Shown one piece after another: positions 9,787 to 19,636 of a stretch of 64,000 nucleotides of DNA. Every line of letters starts with the position of its first letter. Position 1 is the stretch's first letter. The position numbers and the translations under genes were made by a program. This DNA comes from Alphaproteobacteria bacterium (GTDB lineage: Bacteria > Pseudomonadota > Alphaproteobacteria > Sphingomonadales > Emcibacteraceae): NCBI GenBank assembly GCA_030428615.1, contig JAUIDN010000015.1, positions 1-64,000 of the forward strand. The letters run 5' to 3'. Below the pieces are notes generated by a model. The model did not search any database, was not told where the DNA came from, and saw only the letters and a list, made by a program, of their open reading frames with translations.

Positions 9787-10761
9787 ATGAAAAACAGGTT
9801 AATTAAAGCTGCAGTCATTTTATATCTGAGTATTTTGTACTCTGCTGCAAATGCTCAGGATATATTACCGGAACTCAAACCCGCCTCTGTCGTAGATGAT
9901 ACCGTGATAACGCTCAATGATCTGTTTACCGACTTAACCGAAAAACAAGACCTGGTCGTCGGGAATGCTCCGGACCCGGGACAAAAATTACTAATCCCGG
10001 CGAGATTAATTTTAAAGCTGACACGCGCACATAACGTGCGTTGGAGAAACAGCGCCGGGGTAAAAAATGTGGTTATAAGCCGCATTAGTACTGTAATTGG
10101 TTATCCGGATTTGAGAGATCAGCTCGCGGCGAAATTAAAAAATCTTTACCATACCGACCAAAATCTTGATGTACGGTTTTATAACAGAAACGGGACAATC
10201 CATCTGCCTAACGGGTTCGACGTTTCCGACCTCACAATCAGAAACATTTCCCTGGATAGAAACAGTGACAAATTTTCCGCTTTGATCGCGGCCCCTACCG
10301 GTCAGGGTGGAGAAACGCTGCACACAGTAAATGGTCGTACGATCCGGGTAACAAAAATACCCACCCTGGCAAGAACAATCAGGCGCGGCGATATTATTAC
10401 TGCATCAGATATCGAATGGGCAACACTCCCCGATAATCAGATAAACCGAAATATTGTACGCAACAGTGACAAACTGGTTGGTATGACACCGCGCAGTCTG
10501 ATTAAGGAAGGCAATCCAATTCGCTTGAACGAGGTAAATCGCCCGATACTCGTAAAACGGGGATCACTCGTAAAAATAAATTTTAATACGGAAAAAATCA
10601 GCTTATCGACACTAGGTAAAGCTGTGGAAAATGGTGGGAAAGGTGATGTTATCCAAGTTCAGAATAACGCATCACAAAAAATAGTCTCAGCAGTAGTTCT
10701 CGGCCCAAATTTGGTTGAAGTTAATGCAGGTGCCAGCAGTCTCGCGCTGCTTAACCCATAA
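9787..10761 (+). CDS. flgA: Flagellar P-ring formation chaperone FlgA
   Basis: Signal peptide; C-terminal SAF-like region 'ARTIRRGDIITASDIEW...LVGMTPRSLIKEGNPIRLNEV'. Confidence 0.92.
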   Translation: MKNRLIKAAVILYLSILYSAANAQDILPELKPASVVDDTVITLNDLFTDLTEKQDLVVGNAPDPGQKLLIPARLILKLTRAHNVRWRNSAGVKNVVISRISTVIGYPDLRDQLAAKLKNLYHTDQNLDVRFYNRNGTIHLPNGFDVSDLTIRNISLDRNSDKFSALIAAPTGQGGETLHTVNGRTIRVTKIPTLARTIRRGDIITASDIEWATLPDNQINRNIVRNSDKLVGMTPRSLIKEGNPIRLNEVNRPILVKRGSLVKINFNTEKISLSTLGKAVENGGKGDVIQVQNNASQKIVSAVVLGPNLVEVNAGASSLALLNP

Positions 10762-10780
10762 TTCATAAAAAGGAACAGTT

Positions 10781-11527
10781 ATGAAACACATAAGATCGAA
10801 TTCTATCATCATCGGCTTCTTATCAGTCACCTTATCAGGGTGCGGCACGATTGGAAAAATTGGGGATATAGGGCAAGCGCCCGATTTAGCGCCAATTGAA
10901 AATGAGAGAGTGGTTCCTCAAATTGCTCAGGTCCACCCCATTGGTGTCCAACCAACCCCAGCGGTATATGTTGAACATCAAAGCAATAGTTTGTGGCGTA
11001 CAGGCTCACGATATTTTTTCAAGGATGCGCGCGCCGCAAAAATTGGGGATATTCTGACCGTGAATATTACAATTAATGACAAAGCATCAATTGATAATGC
11101 AACCACCCGAACACGGAATAACGCGGAAGATGTCAACCTTAATAAAATGCTCGGTTTGGAAACAGTAATCCCTAACAGTTTGACACCAGGCGACTTGGTC
11201 AACACATCTACTTCATCATCAAACACCGGTTCCGGAACCGTCGACCGAAGTGAAACAATTAGTTTCACCGTAGCCGCAGTGGTGACACAAAAACTTCCGA
11301 ATGGAAATATGGTCATTCAAGGAAAACAGGAAGTGCGGGTTAATTTTGAAGTTAGGGAGATGACCATTATGGGGGTTGTTCGCCCGGAAGATATCAGCTC
11401 CACTAATACTATTGAGCACACACAGATTGCAGAGGCCCGGATTTCATATGGTGGTCGCGGTCAATTGACCGATGTTCAGCAGGCGCGCTACGGTAGCCAG
11501 CTATTTGACATTCTGTTCCCATTTTAA
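10781..11527 (+). CDS. flgH: Flagellar L-ring lipoprotein FlgH
   Basis: Lipobox 'LSGCGTI', 'SLWRTGSRYFFKDARAAKIGDILTVNI', 'YGGRGQLTDVQQARYGSQLFDILFPF'. Confidence 0.95.
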   Translation: MKHIRSNSIIIGFLSVTLSGCGTIGKIGDIGQAPDLAPIENERVVPQIAQVHPIGVQPTPAVYVEHQSNSLWRTGSRYFFKDARAAKIGDILTVNITINDKASIDNATTRTRNNAEDVNLNKMLGLETVIPNSLTPGDLVNTSTSSSNTGSGTVDRSETISFTVAAVVTQKLPNGNMVIQGKQEVRVNFEVREMTIMGVVRPEDISSTNTIEHTQIAEARISYGGRGQLTDVQQARYGSQLFDILFPF

Positions 11528-11583
11528 ACGTATTGTGTCCGGTTAGAGAAAATTAATCTATAACCATTGTTCCTGCACAATCA

Positions 11584-11616
11584 AAAAGGGCTGTGACAAA
11601 AAGTCACAGCCCTTTT
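11584..11616. terminator. Bidirectional intrinsic terminator between flgH and dksA
   Basis: Perfect inverted repeat AAAAGGGCTGTGAC-AAAAA-GTCACAGCCCTTTT, A-run on one side and T-run on the other, between convergent genes. Confidence 0.9.
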
Positions 11617-11651
11617 ATTTTTAAATTTTCAAAAAATTTGTTTTCTAATAT

Positions 11652-12068
11652 TTATGTGTCTCTATGGACTTTTTCATAATTTTCGTGTTTTTCCTGCGAT
11701 TCAATAGTCATCGTCGCAATAGGCCTAGCCTGTAAGCGCTTTAAACTGATGGGTTCGCCACTTACTTCACAATAGCCATATTCTTTATCTTCTATTCTTT
11801 TAATCGCCGCATCAATTTTTGTAATAAGTTTGCGTTGACGGTCACGTGTTCTCAGTTCAACCGACCAATCGGTTTCTGCGGATGCACGGTCCGCTATATC
11901 CGGTTCTTTAAGGCTGTCTTCCTGAAGATGTGATAGTGTCTCGCGAGAATCATTTATTATAGATTCTTTCCATTCAACGAGTTTGCGGCGGAAATACTCC
12001 AACTGTTGGTCATTCATAAACTCTTCTTTTTCAGAAGGTTCGTATCCATCTGGTAATTCCACTGACAT
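11652..12068 (-). CDS. dksA: DksA/TraR-family RNA polymerase-binding protein (Cys-poor variant)
   Basis: 'FRRKLVEWKESIINDSRETLSHLQE', 'YGYCEVSGEPISLKRLQARPIATMTIESQEKHE'. Confidence 0.9.
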   Translation of the reverse strand: MSVELPDGYEPSEKEEFMNDQQLEYFRRKLVEWKESIINDSRETLSHLQEDSLKEPDIADRASAETDWSVELRTRDRQRKLITKIDAAIKRIEDKEYGYCEVSGEPISLKRLQARPIATMTIESQEKHENYEKVHRDT

Positions 12069-12190
12069 TGTTACCTCAACTTAATATATGGTTACAAAAG
12101 TGGTGACAACCTACTTAAGTCATGTAGAAAATTCAAGTTCTTTTATTAAAGTTACCCATGAAGATTTTTTTACAGAAAATATAGGCCGCA

Positions 12191-12613
12191 TTATCCCATA
12201 ACTTCTAATTTTGCGAGTTCGATTTTAGCTCGCAATTCTATATCGTTGATAATCTGTACAAGCTCCGGGTCCAGATTTTTTTCCCGTTGTATTTCAAGCG
12301 CTTTTACAATGTCCTGCAGCCGTTTTTTGGAAATTTGACCAAGTAACAATCCGTGCCGAATCGCCTCCAGGTGTTCGATCAGCCCCTCTGCTTGTTTAAT
12401 CCCCTTTGAGCGCGCCTCGGTTGCTGTTGGCATTTCCTGCAAAGAAAGCAGACTGTTTACGGATGTAATTGGCGCAGTCCCGCTCATCGCATTTGATGGC
12501 TGACTTTCATCAATATCCAGCGCCTTTTCAAAAGCTGCTTTATCCGCAGTCTTTTTTCCCTTTGTGCGCTCTATCCTGCCGGTGGTAACTCGACCTGGCC
12601 CTTTAACTTTCAT
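12191..12613 (-). CDS. fliX: Flagellar assembly regulator FliX
   Basis: 'MKVKGPGRV...SLLSLQEM...RGKGIKQAEGLIEHLEAIRHGLLLG'-type FliX pattern; divergent from flgI as in other alphaproteobacteria. Confidence 0.85.
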   Translation of the reverse strand: MKVKGPGRVTTGRIERTKGKKTADKAAFEKALDIDESQPSNAMSGTAPITSVNSLLSLQEMPTATEARSKGIKQAEGLIEHLEAIRHGLLLGQISKKRLQDIVKALEIQREKNLDPELVQIINDIELRAKIELAKLEVMG

Positions 12614-12867
12614 AATTCAATCTCATACGAACATTTATGCAATCTGATATTAATTTAAACATAACAACAATCAAAAAGCATACCATAGAAATTTGTAAAA
12701 ACATATGAACTTAAAATGGTTTTTTAATAATAAAATCAACCCGGCAATCGATTCCCCATCAATGGGCAATTTCTTTCCATATAAAAGACCATCTCAACAT
12801 GCCTTAGATATTATTATTAAATATACACTTAATATCAACAACTTACAGATCTTTGGTTTTGATTGAT

Positions 12868-12888
12868 AGTTGGCACGTTTTTCGCATA
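12868..12888 (+). promoter_or_regulatory. Predicted sigma-54 (-24/-12) promoter upstream of flgI
   Basis: TTGGCACGTTTTTCGCAT: GG at 12872-12873 and GC at 12884-12885, 10-nt spacing; about 45 nt before flgI ATG. Confidence 0.85.
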
Positions 12889-12932
12889 GAGGTAAGGTGA
12901 ATTAATATTGATAAATTTTATGTGGAAAAGAA

Positions 12933-14099
12933 ATGTTGTCACAATCCAGTATTATCAGCAGAATGCCTCGAAAAATTGCTTCATACTTGAAAGCCTCTAT
13001 AGTTGTCTCAATCTATGGAGTATTTCTGACACTGTCGGCTCAAACATCCTTCGGTGAATCGCGCATCAAAGACCTGGTTTCCTTCGAAGGTGTCCGCGAA
13101 AACCAATTGGTTGGATACGGCCTGGTCGTCGGCCTGAATGGTACAGGAGATACACTTAGAAACTCACCTTTTACACAACAAAGTATGATTTCCATGTTGG
13201 AACGCATGGGAGTTAACACCCGCGGTGCGCAAATGAAATCTGTCAATACCGCCGCCGTTATGGTTACCGCGAGTTTAAGTGCATTTTCAAGGGTGGGGTC
13301 GCGCGTTGACGTCGCTATAAGCTCTATCGGAGATGCTCAGGATTTACGCGGTGGTACATTGATTGTGACCCCGTTGTTCGGTGCGGATGGTGAAGTTTAC
13401 GCCGTAGCGCAGGGATCTTTGCAAATTTCAGGCTTTACAGCGGGTGGAGGTGCGGAAACTATAACCCAAGGAGTTCCAACCGCTGGTCGCATTCCAAATG
13501 GTGCCCTTGTGGAACGGGAACTTCATTATGCACTCAATAATAATGACAGCTTGAATCTTTCACTAAGAAGTCCGGACTTTACAACAGCTCGACGCATTAC
13601 TTCCACTATCAACGATTTCATGGGACAGAATGTAGCGCAGCCGCTTGACCCTGCAACAATAGAAGTATCTGTGCCTCAAAATTACGCGGGCAATATGTTT
13701 TCGTTCCTGACAGACATAGAACAACTCAGTGTTGACCCAGACCAAAGAGCAAAGGTCGTTGTGGACGAACGTTCCGGAATCATTGTGATAGGTAAAGAAG
13801 TTAAAGTAAGTGAAGTTGCTATAGCGCAAGGGAACCTAACGATACGTGTTACCGAAACACCGCAGGTTTCCCAACCACAACCCTTTGCGCAAGGTGGTCA
13901 AACGCAAGTGGTCCCAAGGACCGAAGTCGAAATAGAAGACGATACCGGAAAGAAATTCGCCATTCTTGAATCCGGCGTAAATTTACAGGATTTGGTAGAC
14001 GGACTTAATGCCCTTGGCATTAATCCAAGAGATATGATTGCAATATTACAAGCATTAAAAGTGTCCGGTGCCTTACACGCCGACATTGAGGTGATGTAA
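12933..14099 (+). CDS. flgI: Flagellar P-ring protein FlgI
   Basis: 'RIKDLVSFEGVRENQLVGYGLVVGLNGTGDTLRNSPFTQQSMISMLERMGVN', whole-length FlgI signature. Confidence 0.97.
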   Translation: MLSQSSIISRMPRKIASYLKASIVVSIYGVFLTLSAQTSFGESRIKDLVSFEGVRENQLVGYGLVVGLNGTGDTLRNSPFTQQSMISMLERMGVNTRGAQMKSVNTAAVMVTASLSAFSRVGSRVDVAISSIGDAQDLRGGTLIVTPLFGADGEVYAVAQGSLQISGFTAGGGAETITQGVPTAGRIPNGALVERELHYALNNNDSLNLSLRSPDFTTARRITSTINDFMGQNVAQPLDPATIEVSVPQNYAGNMFSFLTDIEQLSVDPDQRAKVVVDERSGIIVIGKEVKVSEVAIAQGNLTIRVTETPQVSQPQPFAQGGQTQVVPRTEVEIEDDTGKKFAILESGVNLQDLVDGLNALGINPRDMIAILQALKVSGALHADIEVM

Positions 14100-14100
14100 A

Positions 14101-14433
14101 ATGGATATGAATTATTCACAATTACAGGCTGGTGTCCTTCAGGAAAAACCCAATCAAATAAGACCTGAGATACCGGGTGAACCCAAAACCGCCCGAGAAA
14201 TTAGCGCAAGACACGCCGCTGATGAATTTGAAGCTATTTTTATTTCTCAAATGCTAAAGAGTATGTCGGTTGGGGTTAAGACTGATGGTCCTTTTGGTGG
14301 TGGTCAAAGTGAAGAAATTTACCGCGATCTGATGAATGAACAGCTTGGAAAAGCCGTCACAAGTAAAGGTGGCGTCGGACTATCCGACGCGATTTACAGA
14401 GAAATTCTGAAGAGCCAGGAGGTAGCAAAATAA
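14101..14433 (+). CDS. flgJ: FlgJ N-terminal-type rod-binding protein
   Basis: 'AADEFEAIFISQMLKSMSVGVKTDGPFGGGQSEEIYRDLMNEQLGKAV'; lacks the C-terminal hydrolase domain. Confidence 0.88.
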   Translation: MDMNYSQLQAGVLQEKPNQIRPEIPGEPKTAREISARHAADEFEAIFISQMLKSMSVGVKTDGPFGGGQSEEIYRDLMNEQLGKAVTSKGGVGLSDAIYREILKSQEVAK

Positions 14434-14882
14434 TGCAGAAAACAAATTCACAGGAAACACCGGTTATCAATCTGATTGAAATCACCAAAGATCTGACGGC
14501 GATACTTAATGAAGAAATGGATTGCCTCAAAACTCAACGACCATTTGAGATCAAAAAATTTCAAAAAAGAAAAAATATTCTGTCGGCATCCTACCAGAAG
14601 GAGCTGAACAATATTAAAATAAATGGTGGACTGGCTTCTGCTGGCAGTGGCGAAATTGTAAGACGACTTAAAAAAGAAAGCCGTGAATTTCAATTGACGC
14701 TCGAAAAACATCACCGCTTTATTAAGGCCAAAAAAAATCTTTCGGAACGAATGATTCAAGAAATCAGCATTGAAGTCGCCAACCAGAACGGCTCAAACAG
14801 CAAATATGGGCGCGACGCAAAAATATCCCCCACGTCGATTAATAATAAAACAACCTCTCTCGCAATAAACGAGACAATATAA
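14433..14882 (+). CDS. FlgN-like flagellar chaperone candidate
   Basis: Overlaps flgJ stop; 'IEITKDLTAILNEEMDCLKTQRPFEIKKFQKRKNILSASYQKEL' resembles the FlgN N-terminal pattern. Confidence 0.55.
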   Translation: MQKTNSQETPVINLIEITKDLTAILNEEMDCLKTQRPFEIKKFQKRKNILSASYQKELNNIKINGGLASAGSGEIVRRLKKESREFQLTLEKHHRFIKAKKNLSERMIQEISIEVANQNGSNSKYGRDAKISPTSINNKTTSLAINETI

Positions 14883-14916
14883 AAACAAAATTTCCTCACT
14901 ATTACTTACGATTTTA

Positions 14917-14955
14917 ATCCCCCTTAGATTGCATAATTCAAGGGGGATATTTTTT
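14917..14955 (+). terminator. Intrinsic terminator after the flgI-flgJ-flgN operon
   Basis: ATCCCCCTT - 14-nt loop - AAGGGGGAT followed by ATTTTTT. Confidence 0.85.
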
Positions 14956-15098
14956 AAAATGTGACTACAACCTATGAGTCAGAAAAAACAACACTGCAAT
15001 CATTTCCCATGTCTTCGGAATCTTTTTCCTTCTATATATTGAAGGACACTCATTAAATTTATTTATCATTTAATATCAATGTGTTAGAAGAATTAAAA

Positions 15099-15117
15099 GT
15101 TGGCATGCTTATTGCTT
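15099..15117 (+). promoter_or_regulatory. Predicted sigma-54 promoter upstream of flagellin gene
   Basis: TTGGCATGCTTATTGCT: GG at 15102-15103, GC at 15114-15115, 10-nt spacing; about 70 nt upstream of the ATG. Confidence 0.85.
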
Positions 15118-15184
15118 AATAACTATGTAGATATTCGAAGAAGTATCTATTTTGTCAGAATGAAAACCATAAAGGAGAGCAAAA

Positions 15185-16015
15185 ATGGGCTTTTCAGTTA
15201 ATACAAATGCCAGCGCATTAAGTGCGCTACAAAATTTGAACAGTACAACCAAAAGTTTGGATGGTGTCCAGACAAGAATTAATACCGGTCTTGCAATTTC
15301 AAGCGCCAAGGATAACGCAGCTGTCTACTCTATCGCGCAGCAACTTAGAGCGGATCTCAGAGGGTATAATGCCGTTAAACAAAGCCTTGATCGTTCAATC
15401 AGTACCATTGACATTGCGTTGGCTGCGGCCGGTTCGATTTCAGATCTGCTAATTGAAATGAAGGAAAAAGCCGTTGCTGCTGCTGATGCCGGTCTTGGTG
15501 CGGACAGTAGAACCGCACTTGCACAGGACTTTGAAGCCCTTCGCGACCAGATCACAACAATTACCGCCAATGCCGAATTTAACGGCACAAATCTTATTGA
15601 TGGCGGCAGTGATGTTATCGTAGCGATCACCAGCCCGGATGCGGTACAAAAAATTACCATCAATCATGAATCGTTAACATTGGGCAGTTCAAATATTACA
15701 ATCACTGCTGGTCAGACGATCTCAACACTTGCAACGGCTGAATCTGCTGTCGTCGATGTTGAAACTTCGCTCGCATTCGTTAATGCCGTTCTCACACGAC
15801 TTGGTGCGGGTGGTAAAACCATGGAAGCGCAGCGAGTATTTGCAACAAAAATTTCCGATACGATTGAAGTAGGTATTGGTAATCTCGTTGACGCTGACCT
15901 CGCCCGAGAGAGCGCGCGACTGCAAGCCCTTCAGGTAAAACAGCAACTGGGCGTTCAGGCATTATCTATTGCCAACGCGGCTCCACAATCAATTCTGAAT
16001 CTCTTTGGTGGTTAA
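15185..16015 (+). CDS. Flagellin
   Basis: 'MGFSVNTNASALSALQNLNSTTKSLDGVQTRINTGLAISSAKDNAAVYSIAQQLRAD' and C-terminal 'DADLARESARLQALQVKQQLGVQALSIANAAPQSILNLFGG'. Confidence 0.96.
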   Translation: MGFSVNTNASALSALQNLNSTTKSLDGVQTRINTGLAISSAKDNAAVYSIAQQLRADLRGYNAVKQSLDRSISTIDIALAAAGSISDLLIEMKEKAVAAADAGLGADSRTALAQDFEALRDQITTITANAEFNGTNLIDGGSDVIVAITSPDAVQKITINHESLTLGSSNITITAGQTISTLATAESAVVDVETSLAFVNAVLTRLGAGGKTMEAQRVFATKISDTIEVGIGNLVDADLARESARLQALQVKQQLGVQALSIANAAPQSILNLFGG

Positions 16016-16050
16016 GCATACATAATCATAAAGGGCATTCTGACGAAAGA

Positions 16051-16081
16051 CAGAAGGTTGACACGCCCCGTCAGCCTTCTG
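16051..16081. terminator. Possible bidirectional terminator between flagellin and pseB
   Basis: Imperfect inverted repeat CAGAAGGTTGAC-ACGCCCC-GTCAGCCTTCTG between convergent genes; no strong T-tract. Confidence 0.45.
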
Positions 16082-16107
16082 ATCTTTATCTTAGATTATC
16101 CAATTTG

Positions 16108-17127
16108 TTATATTTTTGTGAGCAAATCCTGAAAGCTTTCGTCATCAAGCCATTCGGTATTTTTGTCACTAGTATATTCAAACTCATCCTCAATAAGCCT
16201 CGCCCCCATTGCCTTATAGGTCTTGTCGTTCCAGTATGTAAACTGGGGCTTGATCACATAACGATCATCAAGCTCAACAGTCTGACGACCGTCATCTTTA
16301 GTGATCATAATTTCATGAAGTTTTTCACCTGGACGAATCCCGACTTCTTTCATAGGTAGGTCGGGCGCCAGGTTCCTTGCCATATCCGTAATTTTCATGC
16401 TCGGTATTTTGGGAATATAAATTTCGCCACCCTGCATCATTTTAAGGCTGCTGAGCACAAAATTAACACCCTGCTCAAGAGTGATCCAAAATCGTGTCAT
16501 CCTCATATCCGTAATTGGTAAATGATCCGTGCCCTGTTCCAGCAAATTTTTGAAAAAAGGAACCACCGAGCCGCGAGACCCCAAGACATTTCCGTAACGC
16601 ACAACGGAGCAACCAAAATCCTGCGCACCAGCCAGATTATTGGCCGCAACAAAGATTTTATCTGAAGCAAGTTTGGATGCACCATATAAATTAATCGGGC
16701 TTGCCGCCTTATCTGTTGATAATGCGACAACTTTTTTCACGCCGCTGGCGATTGATGCCGCTGCAACATTTTCCGCACCCAACACATTGGTTTTGATGCA
16801 CTCAAATGGATTATACTCCGCAATCGGCACATGTTTCAGAGCCGCCGCATGAACAACATAATCAACCCCTCTTAATGCCATCGTCAATCTTTTCTGATCA
16901 CGAACATCACCAATAAAAAATCTTAGGCAACCAAAATTAGGATGACCTCGAAACATCTGATCCATCTCATACTGCTTAAGTTCGTCGCGAGAAAATATAA
17001 TACAGCGTTTTAGTCTCACATCGTCGAGAAACTTCTTGGTGAGTTGCTTGCCAAAAGATCCCGTACCACCAGTAATCAGTACAGAGGCCCCATCCAGAAA
17101 TGACAGGTCGGCTTCAAAGTTTCTCAT
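16108..17127 (-). CDS. pseB: UDP-N-acetylglucosamine 4,6-dehydratase (inverting), PseB
   Basis: 'GASVLITGGTGSFGKQLTKKFL', 'HAAALKHVPIAEYNPFECIKTNVLGAENV', 'STDKAASPINLYGASKLASDKIF'. Confidence 0.93.
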   Translation of the reverse strand: MRNFEADLSFLDGASVLITGGTGSFGKQLTKKFLDDVRLKRCIIFSRDELKQYEMDQMFRGHPNFGCLRFFIGDVRDQKRLTMALRGVDYVVHAAALKHVPIAEYNPFECIKTNVLGAENVAAASIASGVKKVVALSTDKAASPINLYGASKLASDKIFVAANNLAGAQDFGCSVVRYGNVLGSRGSVVPFFKNLLEQGTDHLPITDMRMTRFWITLEQGVNFVLSSLKMMQGGEIYIPKIPSMKITDMARNLAPDLPMKEVGIRPGEKLHEIMITKDDGRQTVELDDRYVIKPQFTYWNDKTYKAMGARLIEDEFEYTSDKNTEWLDDESFQDLLTKI

Positions 17128-17447
17128 CTTTATTAAATCCCTCTTAAAAATAAAATTACCTTATATTATGCTCGTGTGGTTGACAAAAGATTAATGGTTA
17201 ATTTTCTTTAACGATAAATTTATCAATTGAATCCTATAATGAAAAAAAATACTTAATAGAACAGAAAACGCAAATCGGTAGATATCCCACTTTGGGGCTT
17301 GGACAGAGTTTATTGAAGTTGTATTAAAATGCTTTAAGTGTATAATGTTATTATACTTTTTTGACTACTTAGTATAAGTTTATATTCATATTTACGCATG
17401 TAATGTGCGCATATTTTTGAACTATCGCAATACGGAACCAAATTAAA

Positions 17448-18653
17448 TTGAACGAAAAAAATAATATTGAAACCGTGCTAATTATTGGAGCCGGGCCAGC
17501 GCAGATAAAAGGAATTAAAATTGCCAAAAAGTTTGGTTTCTATACGGTAGCTGTTGATGGCGACCCAAATGCGGAAGGTTTATCAATTGCCGATAAAGGT
17601 ATCCACGCGGACATCACCCAACATAGTGAAATTATTAAAATTGCTCGTCAAACAAACGCCAAAGCCGCAATCAGTGTCTCAAGCGAAATCTGTTTACCTA
17701 CTGTAGCAGCCGTAAACAAAGCGATAGGTTTTGACGGTCTTACGCCAGATCAGGTATTAGCCGCGACTGATAAATCAATTATGCGGAAGGCATTCCTAAA
17801 ATCTGGAATTCCTGGCCCTGATTTTGTGGTCGCTTCAAAGCACGATAACCCTTTAACAAAAACCCAATCATTAAAATTCCCTGTTGTTGTAAAACCGGTC
17901 GATTCATCGGGTTCAAAGGGGGTTTCTTGCGTCGAAACCCCGGAAGGAATAAAAAATAGTGTAGCTAATGCACTACGGCATTCTAATAGTGGAAAAGTCA
18001 TCATCGAAGAATTTATGGCCGGCGCGGAAATTGCCGTTGATGGATTTATTGTAAATGGTACATTTGTTGTGCTATCTTTTTCAGATAAAACACGCACTCC
18101 AGCTCCCTATTTTCTTGATACATCAGTTATTTTTCCCAGCAATCAACCCACACCCGTGTTAAATAAAGCTAAACAAATTATTTCAAAAGCAGTTTCAGCA
18201 CTTACACTTGACAATACGCCAATCCATGCTGAATTAATAGTTGGCTCGAATGGAGAAGTAAATATTGTCGAGTTAGCCGCTAGGGGGCCAGGATTTAATG
18301 TTTACACCGAAATGATACCATATGCTACCGGCATCGACCCCGTGAAACTGCAATTTAAACAAATTAAAGGGGATAAGATAGATATAACTCCTCCTCTAAA
18401 ATATAAAGGCGCGTGTATCAAATTTTTCAGTGGACATAGCGGTATATTGAAATCCATAGAAGGTTTAGATAAAGCACGAGAGATCGCAAATATTTATGAT
18501 TTAAAAATTTACGTCAAGCCGGGTGATAAGATAAACGACCTGACTTGTGGAGCTGACCGGATTGGGCATGTAATCGCGTTTGCTGAAAGTCGGGATGAAG
18601 CCGTTTCCGCAGCAAATTTTGCTGATAAATTAATTAATTTCGAGATAGTTTGA
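17448..18653 (+). CDS. ATP-grasp domain carboxylate-amine ligase-like protein
   Basis: 'FPVVVKPVDSSGSKGVSCVETPEGI...VIIEEFMAGAEIAVDGFIVNG...HAELIVGSNGEVNIVELAARGPGF'; TTG start. Confidence 0.8.
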   Translation: MNEKNNIETVLIIGAGPAQIKGIKIAKKFGFYTVAVDGDPNAEGLSIADKGIHADITQHSEIIKIARQTNAKAAISVSSEICLPTVAAVNKAIGFDGLTPDQVLAATDKSIMRKAFLKSGIPGPDFVVASKHDNPLTKTQSLKFPVVVKPVDSSGSKGVSCVETPEGIKNSVANALRHSNSGKVIIEEFMAGAEIAVDGFIVNGTFVVLSFSDKTRTPAPYFLDTSVIFPSNQPTPVLNKAKQIISKAVSALTLDNTPIHAELIVGSNGEVNIVELAARGPGFNVYTEMIPYATGIDPVKLQFKQIKGDKIDITPPLKYKGACIKFFSGHSGILKSIEGLDKAREIANIYDLKIYVKPGDKINDLTCGADRIGHVIAFAESRDEAVSAANFADKLINFEIV

Positions 18654-18654
18654 A

Positions 18655-19623
18655 ATGGATAAAATCATAAAAAATCAAGATGTTATAAAATTGGCTGTCA
18701 CCGTTGATACGGATAGTGATTATTATTTTGGAAATTTGAGTAATCAAAAAAATGCATATGACAAAACAATCCTTGGATGGGAAGGTCTTGATTTGGGAAT
18801 GCCTTTGTTAATAGAGCAAATAGAGAAAATCAGTCGGGAGTTCGATATTCATATACCAATTACCTGGTTTGTTCGCTGTGATGGTCAAATTAAATCACAA
18901 TACGGCAATCATGCGTATTTACTGGCCAAGTATGATAAATGGTGGTCTGACAGACTTAAGGCTGGTGATGATATACAATGGCACACGCATCTATATAAAA
19001 AATATAACGGAAATTGGATTCAGGAAACAAACACTGAATGTTTGAAGAAAGATTTAACAGATAGTCAGCATGCATATGAAAAATTGGGTTATCGTTTTAG
19101 TTTTGTTCGGTTTGGTGAATCATATTGTACAAATCAGCTTCTGGATATTATAGAGAAACTTGGCATTAAAGCAGGTTCTTCTGCGATGCCTGGCCGCTAC
19201 AGAGTGGATAAAGAAAAAAATATTGACTGGCGCAATACACCCAACGTCCCTTATCACCCGTCTATTGAAAATTACAAGGTTCCCGGAAAACCCGAACGAA
19301 ATTTTATAGAATTTCCTATGAATACAGTAGAAACTCAAGTTTCATACGACAAGGATCCAATTGCAAGATATGTCAATCTTTCGTTTCATAAAAATGTTAT
19401 AGATGATGGGATAAGGACTTTTTTTTCGCAGCATAATACACTCATAAGTATCACACATCCTTTTGAGATCGTTGATAAATTTTTTACGGACTCAGACGAA
19501 ACAACACACCCCCTCCTATCATTTAATCCGGAAACAGTAAGTAAGAACTTAAGGAATATTATACATATCGCACAGGAAATGGGTAAATCGCTGCAATTTG
19601 TGAAAATGGAGGAATTACTTTAA
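18655..19623 (+). CDS. Polysaccharide-deacetylase-like (CE4/NodB-fold) protein
   Basis: 'VTVDTDSDYYFGN', 'ITWFVRCDGQI', 'GDDIQWHTHLY', 'ISITHPFEIVDKF' resemble CE4 motif spacing. Confidence 0.6.
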   Translation: MDKIIKNQDVIKLAVTVDTDSDYYFGNLSNQKNAYDKTILGWEGLDLGMPLLIEQIEKISREFDIHIPITWFVRCDGQIKSQYGNHAYLLAKYDKWWSDRLKAGDDIQWHTHLYKKYNGNWIQETNTECLKKDLTDSQHAYEKLGYRFSFVRFGESYCTNQLLDIIEKLGIKAGSSAMPGRYRVDKEKNIDWRNTPNVPYHPSIENYKVPGKPERNFIEFPMNTVETQVSYDKDPIARYVNLSFHKNVIDDGIRTFFSQHNTLISITHPFEIVDKFFTDSDETTHPLLSFNPETVSKNLRNIIHIAQEMGKSLQFVKMEELL

Positions 19624-19636
19624 CAAAGTAGGAATT

